A program made the translations under genes and the position numbers. Shown here one piece after another: positions 1 to 8,570 of a stretch of 11,489 bases of DNA. Origin of the DNA: Spirochaetaceae bacterium. Lineage in GTDB: Bacteria; Spirochaetota; Spirochaetia; Treponematales; Breznakiellaceae. The stretch spans positions 1 to 11,489 of the forward strand of contig JAISCO010000403.1 of NCBI GenBank assembly GCA_031265535.1, given 5' to 3'. Numbering within the stretch: the stretch's first letter is position 1; every line of letters starts with the position of its first letter. The notes under the pieces are model-generated. The model did no database searches and was not told the DNA's origin. It was given only the letters and a program-made list of their open reading frames with translations.

Positions 1-201
1 GAAGCATGCCCTGGAGTAAAAAAGATGTTATGGGGAGGGGAATTTTGGACTAGGGGATATTATGTGGGGACAGTTGGTGAACATGGAGATGAGAAAGTAA
101 TACAGCAGTATGTGAAAAAACAGGGAAGAAATCCTGAAAGCTATCAAAAAATACATGAAGGAAAACAGCTGGAATTATTTTCGTATCAGAATAAAGCATG
201 A
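1..201 (+). CDS. tnpA: IS200/IS605-family transposase TnpA, C-terminal fragment (partial at left edge)
   Basis: The open frame enters from the left edge and ends at TGA 199-201, giving 66 residues. It reads through LWGGEFWTRGYYVGTVGEHG and then VIQQYVKKQG. This matches the C-terminal part of the small Y1 (HUH) single-strand transposases of the IS200/IS605 family. In that family a tyrosine in the helix just before the end (here Y37 of the fragment, bases 109-111) is the nucleophile that cuts and joins single-stranded DNA at subterminal hairpins. The catalytic HUH histidines lie upstream, outside the window, so integrity of the gene cannot be judged. The visible part has no frameshift, and a hairpin of the kind found at the right end of these elements follows 15 bp after the stop. 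The family call is firm; the subgroup is not assigned. Confidence 0.88.
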   Translation, partial: EACPGVKKMLWGGEFWTRGYYVGTVGEHGDEKVIQQYVKKQGRNPESYQKIHEGKQLELFSYQNKA

Positions 202-204
202 AGG

Positions 205-236
205 TAAAAAAAATACCGTAGGGCTTTGCCCTGCGG
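205..236 (-). terminator. Intrinsic terminator of the defence operon, apparently the IS right-end hairpin
   Basis: Bases 216-224 and 228-236 pair in a 9-bp GC-rich stem (one G-T wobble) around a TTT loop on the plus strand. Read on the minus strand, the stem is followed by TA and then eight T residues (the A-run at 206-213), the standard layout of a rho-independent terminator. It begins 4 bp past the res stop codon. The position also fits the subterminal hairpin of the IS200/IS605 element, so one structure may serve both roles. On the plus strand no comparable T-run follows the stem. Confidence 0.75.
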
Positions 237-240
237 ATGT

Positions 241-3200
241 TTATTCCGGTAAGATTCTTTTAAACATACTTTCAATGCACTTATTGTTTCCTAAACAGAA
301 AATATGCTTGTCGGCCCTGTCGGCGGCAGTGTTGCCCCACAAATAATCAAGCTGTTCTGGTGATGTATCAGACATGATAAACGAATTGAGTATAAGCTGT
401 TTTGACGCCGGCGGTTTTTGCAGACGCTCTTCCAATTCTTTGATTCTCTGATAAAACTCTATTTTTGGATCGGTAAAGGAAAGATGGAGCAAGCCTTTGG
501 GATCAATAAAGCTCATGTATTGGACCTTGGGAGTGTCTATCCAAAGGATAAAATCAGGGTAGAAATTTCCGGCTTCAAAAAATCCCATGCCGGTACTGCT
601 CTTGTTCCGCAGCAGAAATATTGATTTACCATTGAAACGGAGTGCGTTATTTTCAAGATAGCGTTGTAAAAGGTTTACAAACTTGTATTCGCTGTCGACA
701 AGGGATACCGGTGAAACCTGTATTTTAAGCCCTTCTTTAACATAGATAAGCGGGGCATACAGATGATTGGGAAAATCAAAAACATCAAGCGCGCCGCCGT
801 ACCTCTCATGGTGTTTGGCATTGAGTGATTTTGCCTTATTGAGTATTTTGGTCAAATCGTCAATGAACTGCCTCAATACTTCCGGGTCAGAGCCGCCGTC
901 TGCCGCTGCATAACCGGTTAAAACATAATCGTTTACGAAATTCGGATCACCGGCGGCAATATCCTGATATTCAAGATACGGTCCTTCATATTCGTCTTTT
1001 TTGAAACAGAAAAATTTATCAAGATAACGCTGAAGCAAAATACACGCATAACCGGTCAGCTTCACCGCTTTTTCAATGTTGTCAATCCGTAACTCATCCC
1101 TGGGGATAACAATGGTATACCAGCCGGGGAAAGTAATTATATCACGCAATTTATTCGTATCGATAGTGATGTTATAGTATTTTTTTTCAGCTTTATATTT
1201 CAGTAAAGTGAAATAGATTTGAGTAAAATCAATAAATATCAAATTATCTCTTTCGATAGTATTTTCATAGGATTGCGCAATGTTTGCAAGATGGAACGTA
1301 GAGTCTATGCCTTGAACTTTGGCGCGGCAATCGAGGGTAATCTTATTTTTGACTATATACCTTTTGAATTTATCATCGGGAACGTCTAGTTCCCGGCGGA
1401 CAGATTTAACAAAATTAACATTGTCAGAAACGCGGATAACCTGCAACTTATTGTCTTTAATGTTATCAAAACGGCTTATGACAGGGATGTGAAAAATTTT
1501 TAAGCCGTCATTTGGAGGAAGTTCCTCACGTTCAAGGAAAAGCCTAAACTCGGCCATATAATCGGCCTTAATGCCAAAAATAGTAAGCGTCTCCAAATGG
1601 TGAAGCGCCGGAGGTTTGCCGCCTAAGTAATTGTCAAGGCGGTCGCTGCGTTTGAGGGTATGGCCGTATCCACGAAGCCTTACTCCGCGGCCAAAAAGCT
1701 GAATGGCCTGCGGGCCTTCGCCCTGGGCAAAATTGATAAGCCCCATAGTAGAGACACGCCATGAATTCCAGCCTTCAGTGAATTTGCGGGAGCCAATCAA
1801 TACGTTAACTGTAGAATCGGCGTTGTTTATTTGTCTGAACAGGGACACGGTATTGAATTCGTCGGCCTGAACAAGCATATTTTTTGCTCCACACTTTTTA
1901 AGCAAAATCCGGGTGTCGCCAATATTGATGACGCCAAAATAACCGCCATATTCGCCGATACGCAGACCGATCTCGCCCCGTGTTTGTTTAATGTCTACAA
2001 TGTGCAGCCGAGGGGCTTCTGAAATCCCGGGACAATTAAAGACGATATTCAAAATATCATAGTATATTTCCTCCCCTGATTTATCAGCCGCAATATCATT
2101 AAAATTTTGAGCGAACATATCATTGCCGTCACGGTCTATGATTCCGGTCTTGCCCGACAACACCTTTTCTATATTGCTGATTGTCTTTTTTCGTTTATTG
2201 ACAAATACATCGAGAAACTTTAATACTTCTTCAATATCGGTCAAGAGTTCTTTTTCTGACAATGTGAGGCCGTTTGATTTTACCGGAGCGCTTACCCGGT
2301 TTCCCACGAATACCAATAATGGACGTTCTATGTTAAATAAAGTATACGCGAATTTATTTATTGTATACAGTTTTATCTGTTGATAAAAGGAAAGAAGGCA
2401 TCCGGTCAGGTATATCTGCCGCTTTTCATCGCGGTCAATGCCGGCTGTTAAATTGTAAATGCGGTATTCTTTGCCATAACCGTCATTATAAAAATACTTA
2501 TATGAATAATCCATGATGATAGACTTGCCGTATTCATCAAGAAGGGATTCATCGTTTTTCAGTGCCTGCTTTAGGGTGGCGGAGTATTCAAAAGAAAAGC
2601 CGTTATCCGAAAAGAGCCGGGAACGGTTGTCGTACCATACATCGCCCCGCAGGCCCCGGTGGGCTTCATCAACCAGAACCAGATTGTTTTTTTCAAAGAA
2701 ATCTATGGAAACTGTTTTTACCCTGCCTTCTTCTTTTAGTTTATTCATGTCGATAATGACAATATCTTCTTTATAAAAATCAAGGCTTGTATTTTTATTA
2801 AACAGGGAAGCGGGAATTGAGGATAAGTCAAATTCGGCTTTATGCTGTAGAGACAAGCCTTCATTGGGGCAGAGCAGCATTATTTTGTTGATTTGCAGAG
2901 AATGATTGTTCCTTCTTGCTTTTTGGTAGTAATGTAAAAATTGCAGAACATTTATATGCATTATGAGTGTCTTGCCGCTGCCTGTGGCGCACATAAATGA
3001 AAGCTTGTTCATGGCATCCGGCGTGTAGTGTGTAACAATGTCAAAGCCTTTAAACAAACTTCTTTCTAATGAATCAATATAGGCGTTGAGTGAGTTCATG
3101 AATTGTTCACGGTCTGAAAAATAACGGTCAAGGTACATTTCGGTAAACAGAAGGGCTAGATATTGAAAATACTTTAGCGAAATATTGCCCCGTTTTGCGC

Positions 3201-3471
3201 TTATCTGACGGAAATAGCGGCAGATGTTTTCATCGTAACGGCGCAGGGCGTCACGGTTAATGGCGCCGGGCGGGTTCAAGTCTTTGCATATAAAGTCCAT
3301 ATACGAAAAGAATCTGGTGTTTTGGTTTTCATTAAACCCTTCGTAAGCGCTGTTATTGAGCGATTTCCCAAAATCTTCCAGACTTCGCCGGTTAAAGAGA
3401 CGAAGAAAGTAACGGAACAAAACGAGACGGTCATTGAAAGGGATCTGCGGACTTTCCTTTTTCTTTGCCAT
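241..3471 (-). CDS. res: Type III restriction endonuclease subunit Res (SF2 helicase plus PD-(D/E)XK nuclease)
   Basis: Res acts with Mod as an ATP-dependent complex that translocates or slides on DNA and cuts near unmodified sites. The 1076-residue protein has the usual order of parts. Walker A ATGSGKT lies at 162-168 and the DEAH box at 268-271, followed by the motif III-like FEYSATL. Motif VI QLFGRGVR is at 591-598. A C-terminal PD-(D/E)XK core follows, with PD at 972-973 and DPK at 990-992. All key residues are present, so it should be active. The frame is open for 19 further codons upstream, but I place the start at the ATG at 3471-3469. It forms TAATG with the stop of the HNH gene, and the longer N-terminus would lie inside that gene. 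Translation is probably coupled to the HNH gene. Fourth and last gene of the operon; it ends 4 bp before the terminator hairpin. Confidence 0.93.
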   Translation of the reverse strand: MAKKKESPQIPFNDRLVLFRYFLRLFNRRSLEDFGKSLNNSAYEGFNENQNTRFFSYMDFICKDLNPPGAINRDALRRYDENICRYFRQISAKRGNISLKYFQYLALLFTEMYLDRYFSDREQFMNSLNAYIDSLERSLFKGFDIVTHYTPDAMNKLSFMCATGSGKTLIMHINVLQFLHYYQKARRNNHSLQINKIMLLCPNEGLSLQHKAEFDLSSIPASLFNKNTSLDFYKEDIVIIDMNKLKEEGRVKTVSIDFFEKNNLVLVDEAHRGLRGDVWYDNRSRLFSDNGFSFEYSATLKQALKNDESLLDEYGKSIIMDYSYKYFYNDGYGKEYRIYNLTAGIDRDEKRQIYLTGCLLSFYQQIKLYTINKFAYTLFNIERPLLVFVGNRVSAPVKSNGLTLSEKELLTDIEEVLKFLDVFVNKRKKTISNIEKVLSGKTGIIDRDGNDMFAQNFNDIAADKSGEEIYYDILNIVFNCPGISEAPRLHIVDIKQTRGEIGLRIGEYGGYFGVINIGDTRILLKKCGAKNMLVQADEFNTVSLFRQINNADSTVNVLIGSRKFTEGWNSWRVSTMGLINFAQGEGPQAIQLFGRGVRLRGYGHTLKRSDRLDNYLGGKPPALHHLETLTIFGIKADYMAEFRLFLEREELPPNDGLKIFHIPVISRFDNIKDNKLQVIRVSDNVNFVKSVRRELDVPDDKFKRYIVKNKITLDCRAKVQGIDSTFHLANIAQSYENTIERDNLIFIDFTQIYFTLLKYKAEKKYYNITIDTNKLRDIITFPGWYTIVIPRDELRIDNIEKAVKLTGYACILLQRYLDKFFCFKKDEYEGPYLEYQDIAAGDPNFVNDYVLTGYAAADGGSDPEVLRQFIDDLTKILNKAKSLNAKHHERYGGALDVFDFPNHLYAPLIYVKEGLKIQVSPVSLVDSEYKFVNLLQRYLENNALRFNGKSIFLLRNKSSTGMGFFEAGNFYPDFILWIDTPKVQYMSFIDPKGLLHLSFTDPKIEFYQRIKELEERLQKPPASKQLILNSFIMSDTSPEQLDYLWGNTAADRADKHIFCLGNNKCIESMFKRILPE

Positions 3472-4112
3472 TACGAATTTCCAAATTTCAATACAGATGA
3501 AAGATACGGGTCGCTCCAAATATGCCATTTCCAGAATATAGAAAAAGGATATGAGTCCAAAGCCATGTTCAGCAGGTGTTGTTTTGCGTCGTATTTTTGC
3601 TGGGGCGGGGATTTTTTGCTTTTTAAGGTAATTCTATATCGAATAAAACCGCTGTATTCCTCAAATATCTTTTCGTGCAATAATTCCCTGGTAATTCCGC
3701 GAATTCCGGTATTTTTTTCATTATAAGATCTGTTCAATAGATTGGCGGTGTTTTTGGCGGCTTCATGATTGTCTTGCGCATCTAATGTAATGTCATCATC
3801 GGGTATGCTGGGGACAATGCATTTAATTGCCTTTGAAACATCAATTTCGGTGCTGCAACAGTCAAGTATATCGGTTGTGGTACTTTTTATACTGTTACAG
3901 CGGCCGCATATATAATAAAGATTATTCCATTCGTAAGTCTTTGTGGGATCTGTTTCACGCGGAATAAAATGATCTATCTCTGGGTTTGAAGTTTCGTCTT
4001 CACATAAATAACATTTTCCATAAAAGATTTCCCGCAGCGTATCAATAACTTCTTGTGAGCGATAATCCTTTGAACAATCCGGTCCCGGCTGCGGGCGCGT
4101 AACATTAAACAT
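3471..4112 (-). CDS. HNH endonuclease, PtuB-like partner of the adjacent ATPase
   Basis: The 213-residue protein carries a zinc-stabilised HNH (beta-beta-alpha metal) nuclease core. A CYLC knuckle at 34-37 pairs with a CGRC knuckle at 69-72. Between them lie IDH at 46-48, the metal- and water-handling part, and EWNNL at 61-65; N73 and K76 follow. This spacing is typical of HNH proteins encoded beside AAA ATPases in Septu (PtuB) and in some retron effector pairs. The remaining 135 residues show no motif I recognise. It presumably cuts nucleic acid when licensed by the ATPase. The start is ambiguous: ATG at 4112 lies 12 bases after a GGAGG inside the ATPase gene and overlaps that gene by 8 bases, while GTG at 4121, in frame, lies only 3 bases after it. 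I prefer the ATG. HNH identity is firm; the PtuB assignment is inferred from context. Confidence 0.85.
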   Translation of the reverse strand: MFNVTRPQPGPDCSKDYRSQEVIDTLREIFYGKCYLCEDETSNPEIDHFIPRETDPTKTYEWNNLYYICGRCNSIKSTTTDILDCCSTEIDVSKAIKCIVPSIPDDDITLDAQDNHEAAKNTANLLNRSYNEKNTGIRGITRELLHEKIFEEYSGFIRYRITLKSKKSPPQQKYDAKQHLLNMALDSYPFSIFWKWHIWSDPYLSSVLKFGNS

Positions 4113-5346
4113 CGTTTTCACGCTCCTCCAATGCTTCCATGCCCATTAAAAGGAAAGATTTGGATTCCGGGTCAAGGGCATCCTCATATTTCTTTATTTT
4201 ATCTACAAGTGTCTCAAGCCGGTTAAAATCCTTATTGGGGGCGTTTACAATTTTGGCAATCTCCCTGATGTCATTTTCAAGACTGACGGCAATCGGTTTA
4301 AGATCCCATAGACCTTTCATAACCGCCGAATAAGTATAACAAGATAGATCATCGGCAATCGGTTCATTCTGAGCCAGATCGAACACCATAGTATCCGGCG
4401 TGGACATTAAAACAAACGGAGAGTGACTTGTTACAATAAACTGAATTTTGGGGAATGATTCGGTAAAAAATGGTAAAATCAATCTTTGCAGCGAAACATG
4501 AAGATGTGCGTCAATCTCATCAATGAAAATGACGCCAGTTAAATCTTTGGGCGTTATTTTAAAATATTCCGTCCGCATAAGTAATTCGGCATAAATGTCA
4601 AATATTGCTCTGTAGCCCGCGGAAAGCTGCTGAAAAGTATATGGGGGTTTTGAAGCTTGTATGATTGAGTATTTTAGCGTATCGGAATCTATTTCCAAAC
4701 GCGCCGATTCATCTTCAAACAATCTTTTAAGCTGTAGTTCAAAATGCATAAACCAATCGTCTATTTCCTTTGCTTTTCTAATATTACCATCATTTGCCTT
4801 TGCCCATTGGCGGCGGTTTGCCAAATTGACCAGATGTTGTTCAAGGGCATTGCCGAATCTTTTTGCCGGGGCTTGTTTCTGCGCGTTTTCTTCTTCTCCC
4901 GAAAGACCTTTTGCCATTGTCGCCGGAGTAATATCGGAGAAATGCCTTTCTTCAAAAAAGCATATAACGGCTTTTCTGTCATCATAGAGTGATGATAATT
5001 GTATGCTGTCGGGTATAACGAGCCGCAGTCCTTTTTCAACAGCATCTATCTTAGTTTGCAACTGCTTAATCATATTTAGCGTACTATCATATTGAGTTGT
5101 ACCTTTTTGCAATCTATGCAGATTATTCCCCCAATACAATAAATTCTGTTTTGTTTCGGGTAAACTAGCACCTTCTTTTTGTACAACCAGCACATTAAGT
5201 TTTTCAAATACCGTTTTTAATAACGACGTCTTTCCTGTGCCGTTCATTCCGGTAATGATAAGATTCCTCCCATTAAGTTCAATATCAATGCTTTTATTGG
5301 TGTGGGGAATTACGCCCGATATATGTTTTATACATCCGCCCATCAT
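4105..5346 (-). CDS. AAA/ABC-type ATPase (AAA_21-like), PtuA-like
   Basis: A 413-residue soluble ATPase of the SMC/Rad50-like ABC fold. Walker A GMNGTGKT is at 33-40 and a signature-like LSAGYR at 241-246. Walker B IFIDEID spans about 273-279, with the likely catalytic pair D276/E277. The switch histidine is in TSHSPF at 306-311. About 200 residues separate Walker A from the signature, partly charged and helical-looking, where such proteins carry a coiled-coil or lid insertion. No Toprim nuclease domain follows the H-loop, which argues against OLD/GajA. An ATPase of this plan directly followed by an HNH gene is the Septu (PtuA-PtuB) layout. Two ATG codons sit in tandem at 5346 and 5343. The AAGGGAG at 5350-5356 is 3 bases from the first and 6 from the second, so the second is equally plausible. 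Both overlap the mod stop codon, suggesting translational coupling. Confidence 0.85.
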   Translation of the reverse strand: MMGGCIKHISGVIPHTNKSIDIELNGRNLIITGMNGTGKTSLLKTVFEKLNVLVVQKEGASLPETKQNLLYWGNNLHRLQKGTTQYDSTLNMIKQLQTKIDAVEKGLRLVIPDSIQLSSLYDDRKAVICFFEERHFSDITPATMAKGLSGEEENAQKQAPAKRFGNALEQHLVNLANRRQWAKANDGNIRKAKEIDDWFMHFELQLKRLFEDESARLEIDSDTLKYSIIQASKPPYTFQQLSAGYRAIFDIYAELLMRTEYFKITPKDLTGVIFIDEIDAHLHVSLQRLILPFFTESFPKIQFIVTSHSPFVLMSTPDTMVFDLAQNEPIADDLSCYTYSAVMKGLWDLKPIAVSLENDIREIAKIVNAPNKDFNRLETLVDKIKKYEDALDPESKSFLLMGMEALEERENDV

Positions 5347-8300
5347 TCACTCCCTTCAAAGATCCTGTTTTTGAATTCTTCCTCAATGCAGGCAATTTTC
5401 CAGTTTTCATTTGCCGCCTTAATGGCTTCCAGATTGTTGTCGCCGTTGACAAAAACAATGTCGAAGTTTCGCTCTTCGGCATTTGTCCGGTATTTGGTAA
5501 AGTATGCGTCAAGGGCGGCGTTACTTGTTGTCAGGTCGCCGGTAATGGTACGCCAGATTATCAGGCAGCGGTTTCCGTCCGGCAAAATGCCTGTAACTGT
5601 TCTAAAGGCATAATCGCCCTGGGGGTCTGGTTTTAGGGTAACGGTATTTTCCGTATTACCGGTTTTAGACTTTAGCGCTGAATAATATTGGGCGGCGTCC
5701 TGGTGAAACACGGTCAAGCCGGTAAGATAGTTAAAGGTCTCCACAAGATCAACAGGGGCGTCTTTAGTTTCGTTATGTTCGGTGGTTTTTAACCGGTAAT
5801 CGAAAGGCGTGTTGAACTTTTCAAGGTTAAGCCTGCTGTCTTTTGATTCGGCGTCAAACATATAATTTATTAGATACTCATTGCCAAAAAGGCTGTATTT
5901 TTTATGCGTCTCATCGGAAAGCGCGATATTGGTGAGGGTATCTTCGTAGCTTTCCAGCTTAAAGTATTTAATGATCTGGGAAATGCCTGTGGCGTGACTA
6001 AGCGGCTTACCATCTTTCCAGTTTTTGGCATAAACGGCCTTTTGCATACGGGGCTTGGTAACGGTATTAAAATATTCGCCCATTTCGACAAGAATGTATT
6101 TTCTGTTGCCATCGTCTTCCCGGTTCAGGTTTATTACCGCGTGGCCGGTTGTCGCGGAACCTGCGAAGTAGTCAAGAACAATGCCATTTTTTTTCAGTCC
6201 CATTACACGCAATGAATCCTCAACCGCATAGATGGACTTTGGATAAGAAAACAATGCATAGTCGGTAAACATCTTTTTCAAATATCCCGTCCCATGTTCA
6301 GTAGATGAGTATCTTGCGTCTATCCAGTTTGTTGTGGCAGTCATACCTTCAGGCGGACGGTATTTGTAATATACCGTTCCAACACCGTTTTCCCTGTACA
6401 TTAGATACGTAAGATTTTCCATTGCGGTTTCAATTCCCCAACGCCATCTTCGATGTATACCATTTTCATCTATCGGCCAGCAGACAATTTCATTCTTTCG
6501 CGGTTTCTCTATGTCTTCCCACGCTTTTGAATTATCGTTCCATGTCATTTCTGGTAGTCTGAACGCTTTGCCATTATAGTAAATAGGATAATAAGCTTTC
6601 GGACTATCTGCTCTTTCAGAATCAGACCCTCGTTTTCTTAATAGTTCCCACATGAAAGGTCCAATATTATCTTTTTCCTTATAGCGTTTATCCAAATTTT
6701 CAGTACGATCTATTTTTGAGACAACGACATCAGGTTTTTTTGAATAAAACAATATGTATTCATGTGAAATTGCAAAACCTGTTTTCATAGGTCTGCCGGA
6801 CGGATTATTACGGACAACAACAGTTCCCAATTCATTTTTGTCGAATACTATATCCAATACATTATGTGCGAGTTTCTCTTCGGTATCATCAATCGCAAAC
6901 GCAAAAATACCGTCATTACTTAAAATATTTCGAGCTAAAATACATCTATCATTTATCAATGAAAGCCACGAAGAATGTTTATATCCATTTTTGTACAGTA
7001 TTTCAGACGCTGATGTATTATACGGCGGGTCAATATAAATACAATCAACTTTTGATTTATATCTCTCACGCAGCAAATTCAAGGCTTGAAAATTCTCGCT
7101 GTATATCAAAACGCCGTTTGTCTGCTCATCAAGATTGTCAATCGCCGCTATAAGGCGTTCTGTAAAATCCCGGCTGAAGTGTTTTGTATCAATGACAAGA
7201 TTTTGGTGTTCCTTCAGGAATTCAAGCTTTGGCGGATCGGTGAACTTTACCGAAAAAGACGATGCGCCACCGCCGGCTGATTCATCGACAGCATACAGTT
7301 CTACCCATTCCCGCGTCTGCGCCTTGTTTTTACGGATTTCTTCATAAAAGGCTTCGGGGATTTTATCAAGGGTAATACACCAATCCGTACTAATCACCAA
7401 TTTCTTTTTAAGCCAGAGTTTCTTTTGAAAATCTTCAATTTGGGAAAGAAAATCAATCAGTATTTTTGCTATGCGCTTTACGGCTTTTACTTTTGCAAGA
7501 TACGTTTCAACCCGTCTTTCATCGGCGGTATCCAGATCGTCAAGAAAAATAATTTCGTTTTTAATATAAAAATCAAGCTCACGGGCAAGAAAGCGGCGCA
7601 AATCTTTATAGATAAAGTAATCAAAAGTATTTTTTGCGACATAGGCTTCCAGATGTTTTTCAAGCAGGGTCTTGGGCTTTTTCTTGCTATCGCCGGCAGA
7701 AACAGTCTGTAACAGGGAAGCCCAATTTTTATATTTGGAAACTATGGTTTCGGAAATACATTTATAGTTATCCTCGTTATATGCAGCCTGTTTCTTCTTT
7801 TCCGGCGATATATCGTACACAAAACGGATTACCATTTCAGTGTCTTCGGGGTTCGTTTCGATGACCGGCAAACCGGACTCACCGTCCGCGGACTTCCACA
7901 GCATAAAACAGCGGCCGTTGCCGTTAGTTTCTTTGTTGTTGTTTTGTTCGGTACTTGCGTCAACGATGCGGAAATGGACTGTTTTACCGCCGTCTTTGAA
8001 AGAATAATTCTTAAAGTGCTCTGATGTTTTTATGTAATACTGATCCTGGTTCGCCCAATAAAGTTTTACTTCCTCGCCTTCGTAGGAAATTGCGTAAACA
8101 TCTTTTTTGTACCGGCGCTTGGAAATAAAATCGCCTTCTTCGTAGTAACGGTTAAAAAACCCAAAAAGATGGGAATAGACATCGGCCTCAAGACCGGACA
8201 GGTCTACGCCCTTGACCAGTTGTTCTTTTAATTGTTTGTAATCCGCTGTGTTCTCCGCACTGCCGCCATATTTTGCCGCTTCGGTCTCCATACAGCGCAT

Positions 8301-8501
8301 TTTTTCTTTAATTTCGCCGGTGTCGGCGGCAAAGGGAGCAAGGGTTTCATTGACCCGCATGGGGAGTTCTTCGCGCAGAAATTTGCTTACGGCTTCTTTG
8401 CGGATTCGCAGTATGCGGTATATGCCAAAATCAAGATCGGCCTTGTCGAGTTCGAATATTCCTTCCAATAGGTCTATAAGTCTATCCAACTGAGCCGACA
8501 T
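5343..8501 (-). CDS. mod: Type III DNA methyltransferase Mod (adenine-N6, beta class)
   Basis: Mod transfers a methyl group from S-adenosylmethionine to adenine in the recognition site and gives the Mod-Res complex its specificity. The catalytic DPPY is at 491-494 and the AdoMet-binding DYFAGSATTG at 777-786. The order DPPY, then target-recognition region, then motif I defines the beta class used by Type III enzymes. The roughly 280 residues between them should read the DNA target. At 1052 residues it is long for the family: prototypes such as EcoP15I Mod are near 645. The extra length lies in a 490-residue N-terminal region and about 265 residues after motif I. The frame opens earlier, at 8546, but ATG 8501-8499 has an ideal AAGGAG at 8507-8512, five bases upstream, and gives the N-terminus MSAQLDRLIDLLEG. 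First gene of the operon; its stop overlaps the ATPase start codon. Confidence 0.94.
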   Translation of the reverse strand: MSAQLDRLIDLLEGIFELDKADLDFGIYRILRIRKEAVSKFLREELPMRVNETLAPFAADTGEIKEKMRCMETEAAKYGGSAENTADYKQLKEQLVKGVDLSGLEADVYSHLFGFFNRYYEEGDFISKRRYKKDVYAISYEGEEVKLYWANQDQYYIKTSEHFKNYSFKDGGKTVHFRIVDASTEQNNNKETNGNGRCFMLWKSADGESGLPVIETNPEDTEMVIRFVYDISPEKKKQAAYNEDNYKCISETIVSKYKNWASLLQTVSAGDSKKKPKTLLEKHLEAYVAKNTFDYFIYKDLRRFLARELDFYIKNEIIFLDDLDTADERRVETYLAKVKAVKRIAKILIDFLSQIEDFQKKLWLKKKLVISTDWCITLDKIPEAFYEEIRKNKAQTREWVELYAVDESAGGGASSFSVKFTDPPKLEFLKEHQNLVIDTKHFSRDFTERLIAAIDNLDEQTNGVLIYSENFQALNLLRERYKSKVDCIYIDPPYNTSASEILYKNGYKHSSWLSLINDRCILARNILSNDGIFAFAIDDTEEKLAHNVLDIVFDKNELGTVVVRNNPSGRPMKTGFAISHEYILFYSKKPDVVVSKIDRTENLDKRYKEKDNIGPFMWELLRKRGSDSERADSPKAYYPIYYNGKAFRLPEMTWNDNSKAWEDIEKPRKNEIVCWPIDENGIHRRWRWGIETAMENLTYLMYRENGVGTVYYKYRPPEGMTATTNWIDARYSSTEHGTGYLKKMFTDYALFSYPKSIYAVEDSLRVMGLKKNGIVLDYFAGSATTGHAVINLNREDDGNRKYILVEMGEYFNTVTKPRMQKAVYAKNWKDGKPLSHATGISQIIKYFKLESYEDTLTNIALSDETHKKYSLFGNEYLINYMFDAESKDSRLNLEKFNTPFDYRLKTTEHNETKDAPVDLVETFNYLTGLTVFHQDAAQYYSALKSKTGNTENTVTLKPDPQGDYAFRTVTGILPDGNRCLIIWRTITGDLTTSNAALDAYFTKYRTNAEERNFDIVFVNGDNNLEAIKAANENWKIACIEEEFKNRIFEGSE

Positions 8502-8506
8502 GAACA

Positions 8507-8528
8507 CTCCTTCGAAAAGTTGCTTTTC
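8507..8528 (-). promoter_or_regulatory. mod ribosome-binding site with adjoining hairpin
   Basis: AAGGAG (8512-8507) precedes the mod ATG by five bases and fixes the start at 8501. One base upstream of it, GAAAAG and CTTTTC (8514-8519 and 8523-8528) can form a 6-bp stem with a 3-base loop. The hairpin is AT-rich and leaves the Shine-Dalgarno free, so strong repression by it is unlikely; it could instead protect the 5' region or tune initiation. Confidence 0.5.
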
Positions 8529-8532
8529 ATGG

Positions 8533-8559
8533 GTAATCCAGGACAAAAATGAGGATTAC
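8533..8559. promoter_or_regulatory. 7-bp inverted repeat in the operon leader (possible operator or RNA hairpin)
   Basis: GTAATCC (8533-8539) and GGATTAC (8553-8559) are perfect inverted copies separated by 13 bases. They lie between the predicted -10 box and the mod ribosome-binding site. The symmetry fits either a repressor operator placed over the initially transcribed region or a hairpin in the leader RNA. No regulator gene is visible nearby. Confidence 0.4.
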
Positions 8560-8570
8560 TATGAATTTTT

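Larger units (their letters stand above)
1..240 (+). mobile_element. Right-hand part of an IS200/IS605-type insertion sequence (boundary approximate)
   Basis: The transposase tail plus the imperfect palindrome at 216-236 form the right end of the element. IS200/IS605 elements lack terminal inverted repeats; their ends carry hairpins, and cleavage occurs a short distance outside the right hairpin. The true end therefore lies at or just past about 237-255, touching the last codons of the convergent res gene. The exact boundary needs comparison with other copies in the genome. Confidence 0.6.

Noticed and set aside
4105..5346. OLD-family or Gabija GajA nuclease
   Set aside because: After the H-loop only about 100 residues remain, and there is no Toprim motif set; the nuclease is supplied by the separate HNH gene.
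3471..5346. Retron with an ATPase-HNH effector
   Set aside because: No reverse transcriptase gene lies in the window, and the pair is flanked on both sides by Type III genes.
8502..8546. Earlier mod start with 15 extra residues
   Set aside because: The ATG at 8501 has an ideal AAGGAG five bases upstream, and the upstream part covers the leader hairpin and inverted repeat.
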